Positions 34,079-45,357 of a DNA stretch of 64,000 nt are shown one piece after another. The position numbers were made by a program, and so were the translations under genes. Below the pieces are notes generated by a model. It saw nothing but the letters and a program-made list of their open reading frames with translations. It was not told the DNA's origin and did not search any database. Within the stretch, counting starts at the first letter, position 1; each line of letters begins with the position of its first letter. The stretch lies in NCBI GenBank assembly GCA_037074615.1, contig CM073522.1:24674962-24738961 (forward strand), given 5' to 3'. Origin of the DNA: Leucaena leucocephala. Taxonomy: Eukaryota > Streptophyta > Magnoliopsida > Fabales > Fabaceae.

Positions 34079-34123
34079 AGGGCATTCAACGGTAAAGTGA
34101 CCCAGCTTTTTACACTCGAAGCA
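34079..34123 (-). pseudogene. gag zinc knuckle of element D
   Basis: Minus-strand codons read CFECKKLGHFTVECP, a perfect CX2CX4HX4C knuckle. It is followed by a Lys/Arg-rich tail. It lies 37 bp from the insertion of the solo LTR at 34,160. Confidence 0.85.
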
Positions 34124-34159
34124 GATGATATGATCTCTTTACTCTTTTGATGAAGAAGC

Positions 34160-36079
34160 TGTAGGGAATTGGAAGACACGCAGCGGAAATTAACTTTAAA
34201 ATTTTTTTCCATTCCCAGCCAGGATCTACCGAATGTGTTTAAGTCAAGGAGAAAGAAGTGTTACCTTCGGTTTCAAGCTTTGGTCGCGACCTCAATGTCC
34301 ACTAGTCGCGACTCCTCGCCTCTGGAACTTTCAGTCGCGACCTCCTCAGCTTCTAGTCGCGACCTGTCGCCTCTGGAGTTTTAGTCACGACCTACTCTGC
34401 TTCTCGTCGCGACCTGACGTCTCTGGAGTTTTTAGTCAGCTTCAAGTCGCGACCTGCCTCTTCTTTTCAGATTTCTGACGTTCAGATGCCCGTATGGTCG
34501 CGACCTCAGAGTGTTCTGGTCGTGACCTGTCTTCGTGTCTGGTTCGATCACAAGAAGTCGACAGCTCAGATCGGCTTCCTCTACCGGTATCCACACGAAC
34601 AACGTTCCAATCGCGAATGACGTGCTAGCGCCTCTTGTCCCTCTAGGGCTTTCTAGAGATTCCATCCTCACCGTCTCTATTTCGGCAGTTTCTTGTCTGC
34701 AAACCTTTTGCACTCTCCCTGCCCCCTTTTCTCACGTCTGAATGTGTGTGTAGAGATGTGTAGAACCCTAGCCCCTAATGTCAAATATATAGGAAGCTAT
34801 CAGGCTTCTAATAGGGCCGGGCTTCAGAATTAATCTTATATTAATTCTGAATTAATACAATATCATATATTGCATAATTTAATAAGAAACTAATTAAATA
34901 AATATGGTTTATATTAAATCCGTCCCACAGATTTAATTCACCTATTTATTTAATTTAAAATAAAGATAAGACAGAGTTATATTTGATTTATTCTCATAAA
35001 TCAAATTTGAGATATCTTATCAATTTGAATTTCAAATTCAAATAGATCATATCTATTTAAATTCAAATTAAAAAGTGATAGAGATTTAATTTATCCTTAT
35101 AAATTAAATCTTACAAATATCTCTTATATTATATATAATATATATATATACTAATTTATATATATAAAATATATATCCACCCTAGATTATTCATTGAATC
35201 TAGACATATCTTTGATTCAATGAATCTGGACATCATAGCTCGTATTGGGCTGTTTTGTGTGCGACCCTGTAGGCCCATATGAAGTTGGCAGTGGGCCAGT
35301 TACTATGCTGACCCACAAGTCGTAAGCGGTCTCTAGCAAGGCATTACGACTACCCAGAACATATGAGGATCGATAAACGATGTAACCTTTCATACAACCA
35401 TATCACGTCCCTTTTGTCACATGATATTTCGATCAAGGATGAGGCATGGAGAACGTCATCCTCCTGTTCCTGACCGTTACTTTCTCGATCCCTGAGTAGT
35501 CTGAATATAGAAATGGAACTACCCTTCCATTCCAGTATGGCCATACATTTCTCAGACTCACTCATCGAGGGGCCCAGTAATATCTCTCTACGAATGTGAG
35601 GGACAAATTCCATCTTGACCATTCACATTCCTCCGCATGAAAAACCACTAAGCCCGAGCATAGCCTTTATGATCACTCGGTCAAAAGTGACTTTTGACTA
35701 GGTCAAAGCTGAGCGTTTGTCATGTAGGAATCCATGATGATCTCAGGTCAAAGGGCATAGTGACATGGCTTGTATATGAGAGAAGCTTATGATTTGACCC
35801 ATGCAGCTCTCTCATAGCGGGTCGGTCTAACACCCTATACTCTTACATGTGCTTATGACTTTGATTTGTATCTCTATATATCTTCAAAGTCATACTGGTC
35901 TTATTTCATCTCTGCTCCCGCATAGATGATCAACCAGGGACATTTAGGATAAGATCACGAGTTATCCAAGGATTATCATCATAGTAAACATGCAAATAAT
36001 ATGATAACATAATTAAGAAATTCATAAATCAACAATGTTCATAAGATAATGATTGGCCCCTAGGGCACAATCTCCAACA
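34160..36079 (-). mobile_element. Solo LTR of a Ty1/copia element inserted in element D
   Basis: 1,920 bp, minus strand, starting TGTTGGAGATTGTGCCCTAG and ending AATTCCCTACA, flanked by perfect TSDs GAAGC (34,155-34,159 and 36,080-36,084). It splits the gag gene of D. A TATA-like TATATATTTG lies near 34,782-34,791 on the minus strand, and downstream of it (so in the transcribed leader) is the GTCGCGAC array at 34,283-34,526. AT-rich runs occupy 34,830-35,200. Frames inside, such as 34,432-34,713 and 35,350-35,622, have no recognisable family and are not called. Confidence 0.9.
34283..34526 (-). repeat. GTCGCGAC palindrome array in the copia solo LTR
   Basis: GTCGCGAC or a CpG variant starts at 34,283, 34,305, 34,334, 34,356, 34,384, 34,406, 34,446, 34,497 and 34,519: steps 22, 29, 22, 28, 22, 40, 51, 22. 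The repeat unit is ~50 bp with two palindromes 22 bp apart, and CTCTGGAGTTTT between pairs. On the LTR sense strand the motif reads GGTCGCGACTAAAA or close to it, the same polarity as in the gypsy elements. Confidence 0.85.
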
Positions 36080-36084
36080 GAAGC

Positions 36085-36906
36085 CCCTTTTGGTTGGAAT
36101 CTTTTTGTTGCTTTATTTCTAGAGATTTTTTTAAATATTCGTACTATAAGATCCATCTCATCATCTTCCAGTTCTTAATCAATGTCACTGTTTTCAGCTT
36201 TAAGAGCAATTCCTTTTCTGCTCTTTTCCTTCTCCTTGATGTCTTTCTTATACTTCTATTTTCTCTCATATTCAGCTAGACTTCCAAACAGAGCAGTGAC
36301 AGATTTCATAGATTCTCCTTTGGCTTCCTCGATTACAGTGACTTTTGGCTCCCATTCTTTAGTAAGACAGTCAAGAATCTTACATACTTGTTCTTTTGGG
36401 CTATATGATTGCCCAAGAGCTGTCAAATGATTAATTAGATGTTGAAACCTTACTTCCATATCCTAGACACTTTCTCCATCCTCCATTCTAAAAAGGTTAA
36501 ACTCCATTTTGAGCGTGTTGACTCTACTCTCTTTCACAACGGAGGTTCCTTCGTGGGCTACTTCGAGGGCTTCCCACATTTCCTTGGCAGTTTCCAAATT
36601 GGATACTCAAAAGTACTCCTTTTGACTCAAGGCACATGTTATAATGTTGATTGCTTTGTCGTTGGGTAGTAACAACTTTTTGTCGTTGTCATTGAATTCA
36701 CTTTGATGCTTTGGAATTTGAACTCTGTCAATAAGTTTGGTTAGAATGTAATTCTCATCTTCTATCATATCCCAGAGCCCATACTCAGAGGCTTTGATGA
36801 AGGTCTTCATCCTCATTTTCCAAAAAGTAAAATTCTCTTCGTTGAAGCATAGAGGTTTTGTTGTAGAGTTACCCTCTGGTAATACTCTATCTCCAAATCT
36901 TGCCAT
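36085..36906 (-). pseudogene. UBN2-type gag of copia element D (broken frame)
   Basis: Starts MARFGDRVLPEGN at 36,906, 45 bp inside the PBS. Residues ~15-50 give the DUF4219/UBN2 start (PLCFNEENFTFWKMRMKTFI, then EYGLWDMIED), then INIITCALSQKEYF. The frame is lost between ~36,607 and 36,460 and resumes at 36,459-36,256 with FQHLINHLTALGQSYS, CKILDCLTKEWEPKV and LFGSLAEYE, matching the second half of UBN2. Gag would build the particle core. The gene continues beyond the solo LTR at 34,159 towards the zinc knuckle. Confidence 0.8.
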
Positions 36907-36965
36907 AGATTTAGGATCTCTCGAGATTGTTAGATCTTTTCCAAGACTCTTACTCTGGTACCAAA

Positions 36966-37679
36966 TGCTAGTTATAGGCAGACACTCCCAAGAGGGGGTG
37001 AATTGGGTGCTTAAAAATTTTAACAGAAATTTAAACTCAGCGATAGCGAGAACATGATTGATAAAATAGAATAAAGTTCAGAGAGATTTCACCGAGGAAA
37101 TGCAAATCAGTTTATACTAGTTCAGACCTAACTCTTGTTCTACGTCCAATCCTTAGAGGCCTTCTAAGATTTTCACTATCTCCAAGATTTCAATAGGCTC
37201 TTGGCACCTTTAGTACAGTAATTGACTCACTCTCAATTATTGCCCCTTACTTCCCCGTAAGGTTATAATCCCAGCTTAAGAGAACCAATCTCTGAAGGAA
37301 ACATAATGAATGAAGAAAAAACTATTCTCAATCTCTCACAAGAGTATATATGTTGATACACACTCAAGCTCAATAAACGTTGGGTTACACAGAGAATGAA
37401 GAAAACTAAGAATGTAATAAATTTAGAAGTTGTTTCAGTTAGTTGGTTAGTTTCTTCATTCAATACCAAGTCCTTAAATAACATTTACTTCGATGGTAAT
37501 AGTTTAGACTCATATTTGTAACCGTTAGAGTGAAGGCCTAGTTGGTTGCTGTTAAGTAGGTAAGCATTTAATGCGTTGCTAGAAGTAAAAAGTTTCCATT
37601 GCTTGTAGCCTTTATCATTTTGAATTCGTAGCCTTTTCTTAATACACTCAATTAAAATGATCTGTTAGCTGTTGAAACA
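36966..37679 (-). repeat. 5' LTR of copia element D
   Basis: 714 bp, minus strand, ending CTAGCA at 36,966 next to the PBS-like site. It shares the whole length with 32,320-33,027 at roughly 90% identity by eye. Confidence 0.8.
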
Positions 37680-38016
37680 TTAATTAAGTATGTAAACTGC
37701 TAATTAACAACAAGTTATCAAAAGATTAAATTGATTGTCCCAACCTTTTTAGATGAGGTCAAAAAAGGGAGAGAAGAAATGAAGAGAAGTAATCCTCGTT
37801 TGACTGATGACTGATGATTGTTTTTATATGTGCTTATGTGTATTTTTGTTTTTAATCCATTATAAAACTTTTAAAGTATTAATGATAAAATTATCCATAC
37901 ACTATTCATTGTCTCCTATCTTGTATTATTTTATTCCGAGTAATGAAATTGAATTTAAAAAGCTTTCCAATTAACTTCACTTTTACAAGTTTTACCATCA
38001 TCAAAAATGGGGAGAA

Positions 38017-39967
38017 TGTTAGTTTGTATATGTTTTGATGATATCAAAAGAGAAAAGAGAATGAAGTTAATTAATGTTGTGAAAAATTGTTTTTGAAGTA
38101 ATGAAAATGATTTTGGAATCAAATGAAGCTAAAAGAAGAAGTTAGTCGATTAGGTATTCAATTATTGAGCATTAATCGATTAATGGCAATTAATCTATTC
38201 AATGCTAGATTAATTGAAAAGGCAGCCTTCTATTTTAAAAAGAAATTAATCAATTAGTTAATCGATTAATTAGAGACAATTAATCGATTAATGTCGACTG
38301 GCTTGCCTTCTGTATTTGAGTTGAAAAGTCAATTAATAGATTGGTTAATCGATTAACTAAAATTAATCATTTGGTCAATCGATTAATACATTGTAAACAG
38401 ATTTTCTCTTGAACAAAGATATTGCTATTAATCGATTAATTTATATTAATCTGTTAACTGTTCGATTAATCAGTGAAGTTTCAGTTTTGTGAAATTCAAA
38501 TATAAACAATTAATCGATTAATTTATATTAAAAGATTAACTGTTCGATCAATATGTGTTAAAATAATTTCTCATTTATTTTTCTAAACACATTAATCGAT
38601 TAGGGATTCGATTAACTTATCTTAATCGATTATTTAATCGATTAATCCTAAAAACTTTTGAAATTGGAAGTATAGCTCTGTTCTACGATACAAATTCATA
38701 TCATACTTCAAATTATTAATTTAATTAATAATTTGCAAATGTTCTTCATTATTCTTCATGACAAATCTCTTGATAAATTTATCTTTGTAAGAATACATTA
38801 TAAATGTCTAGAAAATCAAATCTCTATGATGCTCTATTTTCTGTTTTACAGGATAATTCTAATTAATCGATTGTATAATCAATTAATATATAATAAACTT
38901 TGAAAACAAGCAGAATCTCTATATGATTTTAAAAAGGTCACAACTAAATTGATTTTATACTTTTGATCATTGATTGAGATACCAAATATTGATTCATATG
39001 ATTTAGCATACATTATTCCCATATCATTCTTGATGTGAACCATTGCATTCAAGTTTCATATTAGGTCATGAAATCCTCACTTCATGTATTTATATACTAA
39101 CGATTAAATATTGAAATGTTTATAGGATTAATATCAAAGAGTTTAGATTCTGTTAAGATCAAAGCTAAATCAGAGAGTAGACAAGAGCAAAGCCAACGGA
39201 CTTTCAACGACAAAAAGATAAAAGCCTTAACGACTATAACGGCTAATTCAACGGACTGACTGAAACCTCAACGAAAACAATGCTCAATAGTTACAAATAT
39301 CAACTATAAAAAGAAGAGTATTCAAAGTAATGAGGTTGGCTTCAATAAATGATAATAGAATGATAAGATATCAATAATACTCAGTCATGAAAGCATCAAA
39401 TAGCCAGTAACCCGAAAAACTTTCCAACTCTCCAATCTTCATGCATTATTCTTTAAGAGAGATTTTTAGTGAGCTTCAATGTCTATATACTTACTCTTTA
39501 TGATAGTTAGATTCACCCTTCATTCCTTCAACTGTCTGAGAGCTAAACATTAGAATCAAGGGATCCAAGGTTGATAATTGTTTGTATTAGTTTAAGGGGG
39601 AGCATAGCCACCAGAATATGGTGTAACCTCAAGTTTGAGGTGGTTCTTAATTAGCAGTTAAAATTGAAGTTGTTAAGGCTACCAAGAGTCCATTGTAATC
39701 TTGGTGCTTATAGTGGATTGAAAAATCTCAACGGGAAGCTGAGGACTGGACTAGGTCCAGGAAAGACCGAACCAAGATAAATTATCTGTGCAAACTCTTT
39801 TTCCTTAATTCTTTGATTTCCAGTAGTTTGTTTTCAAGCAAAGTTTTTTAAATCATAATGTTTTATTCATCAGATTCTGAAAGAGTTTTTTAAAAAAAAA
39901 TCTTAAAAGTCATCGTTCACCCAATTCACCCCCTCTTGGGTGATCCAGCCTATCTACCTAGAACTAG
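38017..39967 (+). repeat. LTR of copia element E (~1.95 kb)
   Basis: Starts TGTTAGTTTG directly after the PPT. The end is placed just before TGGTACCAGAGC (39,968). It contains the ATCGAT palindrome array (38,130-38,900) and, near the 3' end, the phrase CCCAATTCACCCCCTCTTGGGTG, also seen (reversed) at the ends of the D LTRs. The exact 3' end is uncertain by a few bases. Confidence 0.75.
38130..38900 (+). repeat. ATTAATCGATTAAT palindrome array
   Basis: More than a dozen TTAATCGATTAA or one-base variants. Core TCGA/variant positions include 38,176, 38,194, 38,250, 38,262, 38,284, 38,337, 38,349, 38,367, 38,379, 38,432, 38,450, 38,462, 38,514, 38,532, 38,544, 38,596, 38,608, 38,626 and 38,638. 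Steps inside clusters alternate 12 and 18 bp, a 30-bp composite period. Similar TAATCGATTA-rich LTRs are familiar to me from other plant copia elements. Confidence 0.8.
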
Positions 39968-39979
39968 TGGTACCAGAGC
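39968..39979 (+). other. Primer binding site of element E
   Basis: TGGTACCAGAGC immediately after the LTR; one base different from the initiator tRNA-Met site used by elements A and B (TGGTATCAGAGC). The D element has the same TACC form. Confidence 0.75.
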
Positions 39980-40119
39980 AGATCATTTGTTTAAAGGATA
40001 TAACGATCTCAAGTGAAAAGATCAAGGCTGGACTAGTTAGTGAAATGCTTTCTGAAGGTTTTGATTTTACTATTTCTCACACTTTAAAAAATTTTAAGTT
40101 TCTATATTAGAAATATCAA

Positions 40120-40864
40120 ATGACCATATTTCTAAAAACTCTTGACTTTAACATGAGAAAGATTCTTTCAAATGAATTTGACTTTAAACCAAAAAATGAT
40201 TGGAATGATTGTGAAAAGAAATTATTTTCACTGAATCTTGGAGCAATAAAAATTTTATATAATGTTGTTTTTGAAAAGGATTATTTGAAAATTAAATTTT
40301 GCTCTAATGTCAGAGAAATTTTTAATACTCTTGAATCTATTTATTCCTCTGATCTTTATAATGCAAATGTTGATAGTTCATCAAAATCAGAAAATATTTT
40401 ATCTCTTGATGATGAACAAATGAAGGTAGAGAACTTTCAAGGAGAAATCCAAACTGACTTTCATATGTCTGTCAACACTGAATCTCAAGAGGAAGAAGAG
40501 AATCAAGAAGGAGAGCTCAGGATGTGTGAATCCAAGAAATTATCTTATGAAGCTCAAAATTCCTTAGTGGTAAAGAATTTCAATTCTTCTTGTGAATTTG
40601 TAAAAAATGAGCTCAAAAGCTTTCATCACATGATTTTTCAACCCATTATTGATGTTGTTTCAAAAAGTAAAGTTTTTGCATCAAAATAATTTTACTAGAA
40701 TGCACGGAAGAAAGGAAGAAATTTTACATAATGTTTCTATACTTCCTCTACTCGACCAACACAACACTTGCAAATATACTACAAAAGTATATCATCTTAT
40801 TGTCTACAATTGTTGTGATAAACAATGTCATATTTCTCGCACATATTATTTGAAAAGAAATTAA
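40120..40864 (+). pseudogene. Copia gag remnant with degenerate zinc knuckle, element E
   Basis: A 189-residue frame (40,120-40,689) corresponds to the middle of a UBN2-type gag: MTIFLKTLDFNMRKIL, then AIKILYNVVFEKDYLKIKFC, then VREIFNTLESIY, followed by an acidic linker (DDEQMKVEN, EEEENQEGE). The start of gag is missing or recoded upstream (stop at ~40,108). In a shifted frame (to 40,864) a zinc knuckle remnant reads YNCCDKQCHISRTYYLKRN: the first and last Cys of CX2CX4HX4C have become Tyr. The frameshift near 40,689 and lost Cys show it is dead. Confidence 0.75.
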
Positions 40865-41800
40865 AATATGAGAAATAAATTTGTTTGGGTTCCTAAAGGA
40901 TAGTTAAGGTCCAAAATCAATAATTAATGGCCTAAAGTCAAATGGGTACCAAAGTGTCCTTTCAAATATTCATATATGCATAATATCTATAAGAAGAATG
41001 GACATGGTACAAAGAGAAATGGGTATCCAATAGTCTCTTGTGCATCAGTAAAAGTCACACCACCTAGGAGATCTCACGAAGCATCCATTGCTAGCATATC
41101 AAAGGGAATTCAAAAGAAGCAATGGAGAAAGGCCTAAGGAGTATGTTCTGCCTCAAGAATGAACTATCATATAGTACCATTCAACTATCTTAAGGAGAAT
41201 ACAAGAAGAAGAAGGATCTCTCAAGATTCAAAACTCAAAATAGTTGAGAGACCATTGCAAGTATCTGAAAGAAGAAATCATAAGATGCAATGGGTATACA
41301 AAGGCAATCCTTCTTCCACATGAGGTGAAGGTACAACAATAAACTTCGCACATTATCTTGCTTAACACATTTTCAAAGTTTACTTTTGTATCTTTATAAA
41401 TAAACATTGCAATTGCTTTCAATTTATCTTTATATCCTGATATGATTTGATATGTAAATATCTTTTAAAGGAGAAAAAACAATGTTCATAAATATGAATC
41501 TTTATGCATACATATTTATGAAAATGGAAAATATTTCTTTTATGCATAAAGACATATTTACTTCACTATGCTCAATTATCTCAATTTGATTATGTGCTCT
41601 AAGCATGCGAAATATGATAAATTTCCTACAACTAATCTATGATGGATCCAAGAAAAATGGATACCCCAGAAAGAAAAAGATTTATAGTATAGGAAAGAAA
41701 AGGCTGCATCTCAGGAATATGACTACATAGAGACAAAGCTACATCCTGAGAGAGCAGACTTTTGATTTTGGTGGTGCTAAATTCAACAGAAATAAAGAAT
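40865..41800 (+). pseudogene. Decayed gag-pol junction of element E
   Basis: Scattered copia phrases remain in changing frames: NKFVWVPKG near 40,875, KWVPKCP near 40,938 and EKWIPQK near 41,650, which resemble the W(V/I)PK repeats between gag and protease in copia polyproteins. Stops interrupt all of them. I see no integrase or RT. The frame at 41,228-41,422 (minus) has no support. Confidence 0.55.
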
Positions 41801-41809
41801 TAGTAAGCA

Positions 41810-42515
41810 GCTGATAAGACACATTTTGTATATGGTTTCCACGATATATTTAAGAGTTTTATTGTAACTTTACCATTCATTTCATGCCTTAAATTGTACT
41901 TTTGTGTATTACATGATTGTGCATGGCAATGTGCTAATTAAAGGGTAAAATGGTAAAATAACTCTTCCAAACTGCACATATACTGTTATTTATAGATTTG
42001 GACTTTTACAGCGAGCTTTTATGTTGAATTGCAGGTATTTTAGAAGAGAACAAGGACCAGGAAAGAAATCACAAGTTAATGAAAGTCAAATCACGTCTCT
42101 GCACTGTTTTGTCACGACCAAAGTGTCATCCCGTCGTCACCTTGATTCTTCTAGAAGCTTCTCTACGCTTATAGGTCGCAACCAAAATAAGGACCTGGTC
42201 ACGACTAAATAAGATAGTCATGAAGCTGCGCATTTCTGGTTAGGTCAAACTACTTTTAAAAGGGGAGGCAAGCTGCCGTCAATGAGGAGGCTGGTTCTAG
42301 ACCTGATTAGGCTAAGAAGCAATACTCGAGCACTCTCTAATCACCCTCTCCATATATTCCATCCTTCTAAACCTTTCCACAGATTTTGACACATCTCTAC
42401 ACCATCAATCTACTATCTATCCATCGTTTCTTAATGGCATCACACCTGAACAGCGGTTGCAGTACAACAGAAGTCATGAGAGGCTAAACCCTTAGTCTCT
42501 TAGTGATAGATCTGA
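41810..42515 (+). other. Unassigned element segment, left of solo LTR
   Basis: No protein recognised. It contains a motif array (42,111-42,205), then a TATA-like CTTTTAAAAGGGG at ~42,252-42,264 and pyrimidine-rich sequence. It continues on the other side of the solo LTR (45,358). It could be the 5' part of another LTR element, but I could not find its LTR ends. Confidence 0.4.
42111..42205 (+). repeat. GTCGCGAC-type motifs, fourth locus
   Basis: GTCACGAC (42,111), GTCGTCAC (42,133), GTCGCAAC (42,175) and GTCACGAC (42,198): steps 22, 42, 23. The last is followed by TAA as in the other arrays. It lies ~50 bp upstream of a TATA-like element. Confidence 0.65.
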
Positions 42516-42520
42516 CATCT

Positions 42521-45352
42521 TGAAACGTCCTTACTTTCGTATATTTTAGGGATCATTTGGTAGCATTTAGAACCACTTTCAAGGTCATTGAAGTCCAATT
42601 TCTCAATCTGGAATTTTACTCTTCTCGAGTACTGTTCACTGTGCAAATTCCAGATTAGGGACCTGACTTTGGAAAATCATAATTAATTATAGAAAAATCG
42701 AAATGAAGTGGTCCCAATTTATACATTAAGCTTACTCAATTATCTTTCAGGGAAAAATCACTCATTGATCATTCTTTGACCAAGTCAACGTAGGTCAACG
42801 TTACAATTTTACTGTTCATCCAGCATTTCCCCCCTAAATCCAGCATTCTGGTCCCAACTTTGATAATTTATATCTCCATGTGTAGACATCCAAATGAGTC
42901 ATTCTATATATCAAATCGAATATTAATATGTCTACTATTTACCATAAAAATTTTATATATTTATTCATCCATTTACTATTTTTAATTATGGGTCAAATAT
43001 CATTAGGTCACCACGAGTTACTGTTCATAGTGGCAATTTTCAGCAATCAACTTTACATACATATGCATATATCCATAACATATCAGTCAAACATGACAAA
43101 CAATACTTATCATTAAATAATAAGTTGTTATACATCAGGGAATATACAAAATCCCCATATTTCCATTACATCTTTTTCTGCCTGAAATCCGCCAGTATAA
43201 CCACTACGCTTCATCTTTAGAAAGTAACTGATCTTGTACCGATTCGGTAATTCCTGTGAGAACTACCATTCTACGTAAGTACCCAGGAAAGACTGGATGA
43301 ATCGGCTAGGTCCACTCACTTTTAGTCTCCTTAGATAGTACCTACGTACACAGTACGTATCAGCTCCTTTCTCAACTATTGCCATCTTATCATAATTTCG
43401 GCAGCATAACGGCGTCTCTTAAAATTCCCAAAATTTACTTCGGCATAACCTCCCCTATAATGGGTTATTTATTGGGATGAGTTTCAGGGGAATCTCAGTA
43501 GTAATAATCATAACAATATATGTAATGCAGAGTGATAGTGCTTGCTTGTGATTGTGTACAGATAAGTATGCTGCGTGCTTCCATACTCAATAACATATGA
43601 TCATAGCATTGTAATAGAGCTTCAAGCATAATATATAAGATAACAATCCAACCAAACAATAGCACAACCAATCACAAAGACATTACATAAAAGCTAGGAT
43701 TAGTTACTACCTTAAAAGCTTAGCAGAACTCTAGAATCTCTGTACTGCTTTCCACACTGCCAGAACTTTCTTTCTTCTTTTCTTCCTCTCACTTTCTCTC
43801 TCCAGAACATCCTTATCTCTCTAAATCTTTCTCTTGGCCGTGAGAATGAATGGCAAAAGTGGGGTATTTATAGTTTTGATGGATGGCATTTTCATAATTT
43901 CTAAGCACTCTGAACTTGTGGCCACGATTTTTCTGGAATTTCCTATTTTTCTTTATTCCCCTTTACTGCATCATCCAAGGGACACCTCATGGGACACCTC
44001 ATCCCTCACATTTCTCACATGGCAAAATTTGGGAGAGCAAGAAGCCTTCTGGAAGCTTTCCAGTCCAAACCGGTATCGGCCCGGTCCGTTTCCTTGAAAA
44101 CTGGACTATTTTCTGAATCTAATCTTTCTGAAAATCCATATTATGTCTTCTGACTTTAAATTTAGTATATGAGTCCTTTATATCATTAATATTTTTATAC
44201 TGGGTCTAAACTCAATTACAGATTGCTTGTGAAATGACCAAAATGCCCTTGGTGCCTTTTCCTACCCTATCTTAACCCTAAGGGCAAAATCATCATTTTA
44301 CACCTTTCTGTACCCTGTCAGGGCATACACTGACCCTGGTTAACCTTACCTATATATGTCTTGGCTTCTGGGCCTGTCCAGAATGACCCAAATGCCCTCC
44401 ATTCCTCTACTACCCTTTAGTACAACACAGGGGTATTTTTATAATTTCGCACTTTTTTGAGGTTCTGCTGGACACTGGCCCACCTATCAGTCCAAGGGTC
44501 TTACTGGGCTTTTGATGGCACCATTATTGGGCCTCTTAAGGGCCATTACCTTTATAGCATGTATCTTCCCCAGGCACAGTTCATCGAATATTTTAACTAT
44601 TATACACCGTTTATACACATCTCCGGACACCGGCTCCTTTTACCAGATACACTGGCCTACTGTGTTCTGGCATCCCTGTGGATCATAACAGTCATCTGAC
44701 TAAGGTCATCCGAACTCATTCAGTCTCTATTTAAATGCCGATAAATCTCCTAATCGGATCCCCGGAGGCCTCACACTCCCGTCTGTATTTGCTAATTGTG
44801 AATAACTTTTCCTACAGACCTCCTATCGGTATTTTGTCAGTTTCCTGACATCCGCCCCATCAGGAAGCATCATCCTGTAATTTCTCACTTATATCTGAAA
44901 TCTAGGATATTCGGTAGGAATTTTTATAACTTTTAGACTATCAGATCAATTTTGGCTATCTGGAGTCTTGAAAAATTCCTGTATTAAGCTGGATTACCCA
45001 GCGTCACTTGCTCTATCTACTAGTGAAATCTGGGACTGAAATGCTTTCGGGCAGTCCAAACCACTTCTGGCCTAATTTTCTTTAATTATACTTTAGCCCC
45101 AGGGAACTTTTCTTCTTTACCCTTAAGTCCCTTTATTTGGCTAAAATTACACTTAAAGACCCCACATTTTTGTCTACCTTTTCTTCCTAGCCTTAGACTT
45201 TCCATAATTGCAATTAAGTCCTTTCATTTCCTTTCTTTTTCAATTTAATCCCTTTCTTTACATAAATAACCACATGTTTTTCCTAAAAAATAATTCATAT
45301 ATTTCATTCAATCTGTACATACAAACCAATACATAAAATTAGGGATATTACA
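42521..45352 (-). mobile_element. Solo LTR (gypsy type, X subfamily), TSD CATCT
   Basis: 2,832 bp, minus strand, from TGTAATATCCC (45,352) to CGTTTCA (42,521), flanked by CATCT at 42,516-42,520 and 45,353-45,357. TATA at 43,865-43,872 and the leader stem-loop around 43,260-43,340. The short hairpin is imperfect here (GAGTTTC/GAATCTC). It gives the full-length form of LTR-X. Frames 42,928-43,116, 43,834-44,116 and 44,457-44,699 are LTR sequence without coding support. Confidence 0.9.
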
Positions 45353-45357
45353 CATCT

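Larger units (their letters stand above)
32320..37679 (-). mobile_element. Element D: Ty1/copia retrotransposon, internally deleted
   Basis: Two LTRs (32,320-33,027 and 36,966-37,679, ~710 bp, both beginning with TTAGTTATAGGCAGACACTCC-like sequence) flank a 3.9-kb internal region on the minus strand. A PBS-like TGGTACCAGAGTAAG is at 36,951-36,965. The inside codes for gag (UBN2 type), a zinc knuckle and the protease active-site region, then runs into the left LTR within ~200 bp with no integrase, RT or PPT, so most of pol is deleted. A copia solo LTR is inserted at 34,160-36,079. No clear TSD (GTCAT against TTAAT). LTR divergence is visibly higher than in elements A and B. Confidence 0.8.
37680..41800 (+). 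mobile_element. Element E: copia-type, PPT-LTR-PBS arrangement with decayed gag
   Basis: 37,680-38,016 looks like the 3' end of a copia element and ends in a PPT (CATCATCAAAAATGGGGAGAA). An LTR runs from 38,017 (TGTTAGTTTGTATATG) to ~39,967 and is followed at once by TGGTACCAGAGC, the start of a second internal region with gag to ~41,800. A single LTR therefore joins a 3' internal end and a 5' internal start, as expected after unequal recombination between tandem copies, or if the flanking copies were deleted. No pol domain seen. Confidence 0.7.

Noticed and set aside
34169..34384. Repeated peptide (SVATSSASSRD-like) coded by the 34.3-kb array
   Set aside because: The peptide repeat is a by-product of the DNA array; the frame runs antisense to the LTR and other arrays are not kept in frame.
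32315..37684. TSD for copia element D
   Set aside because: GTCAT and TTAAT do not match; with most of pol and the PPT missing the left boundary may be altered, so I did not claim a TSD.
38130..38900. CRISPR-like direct-repeat array
   Set aside because: Repeats are short palindromes with 12/18-bp steps, in a plant LTR, without unique spacers of constant length or cas genes.
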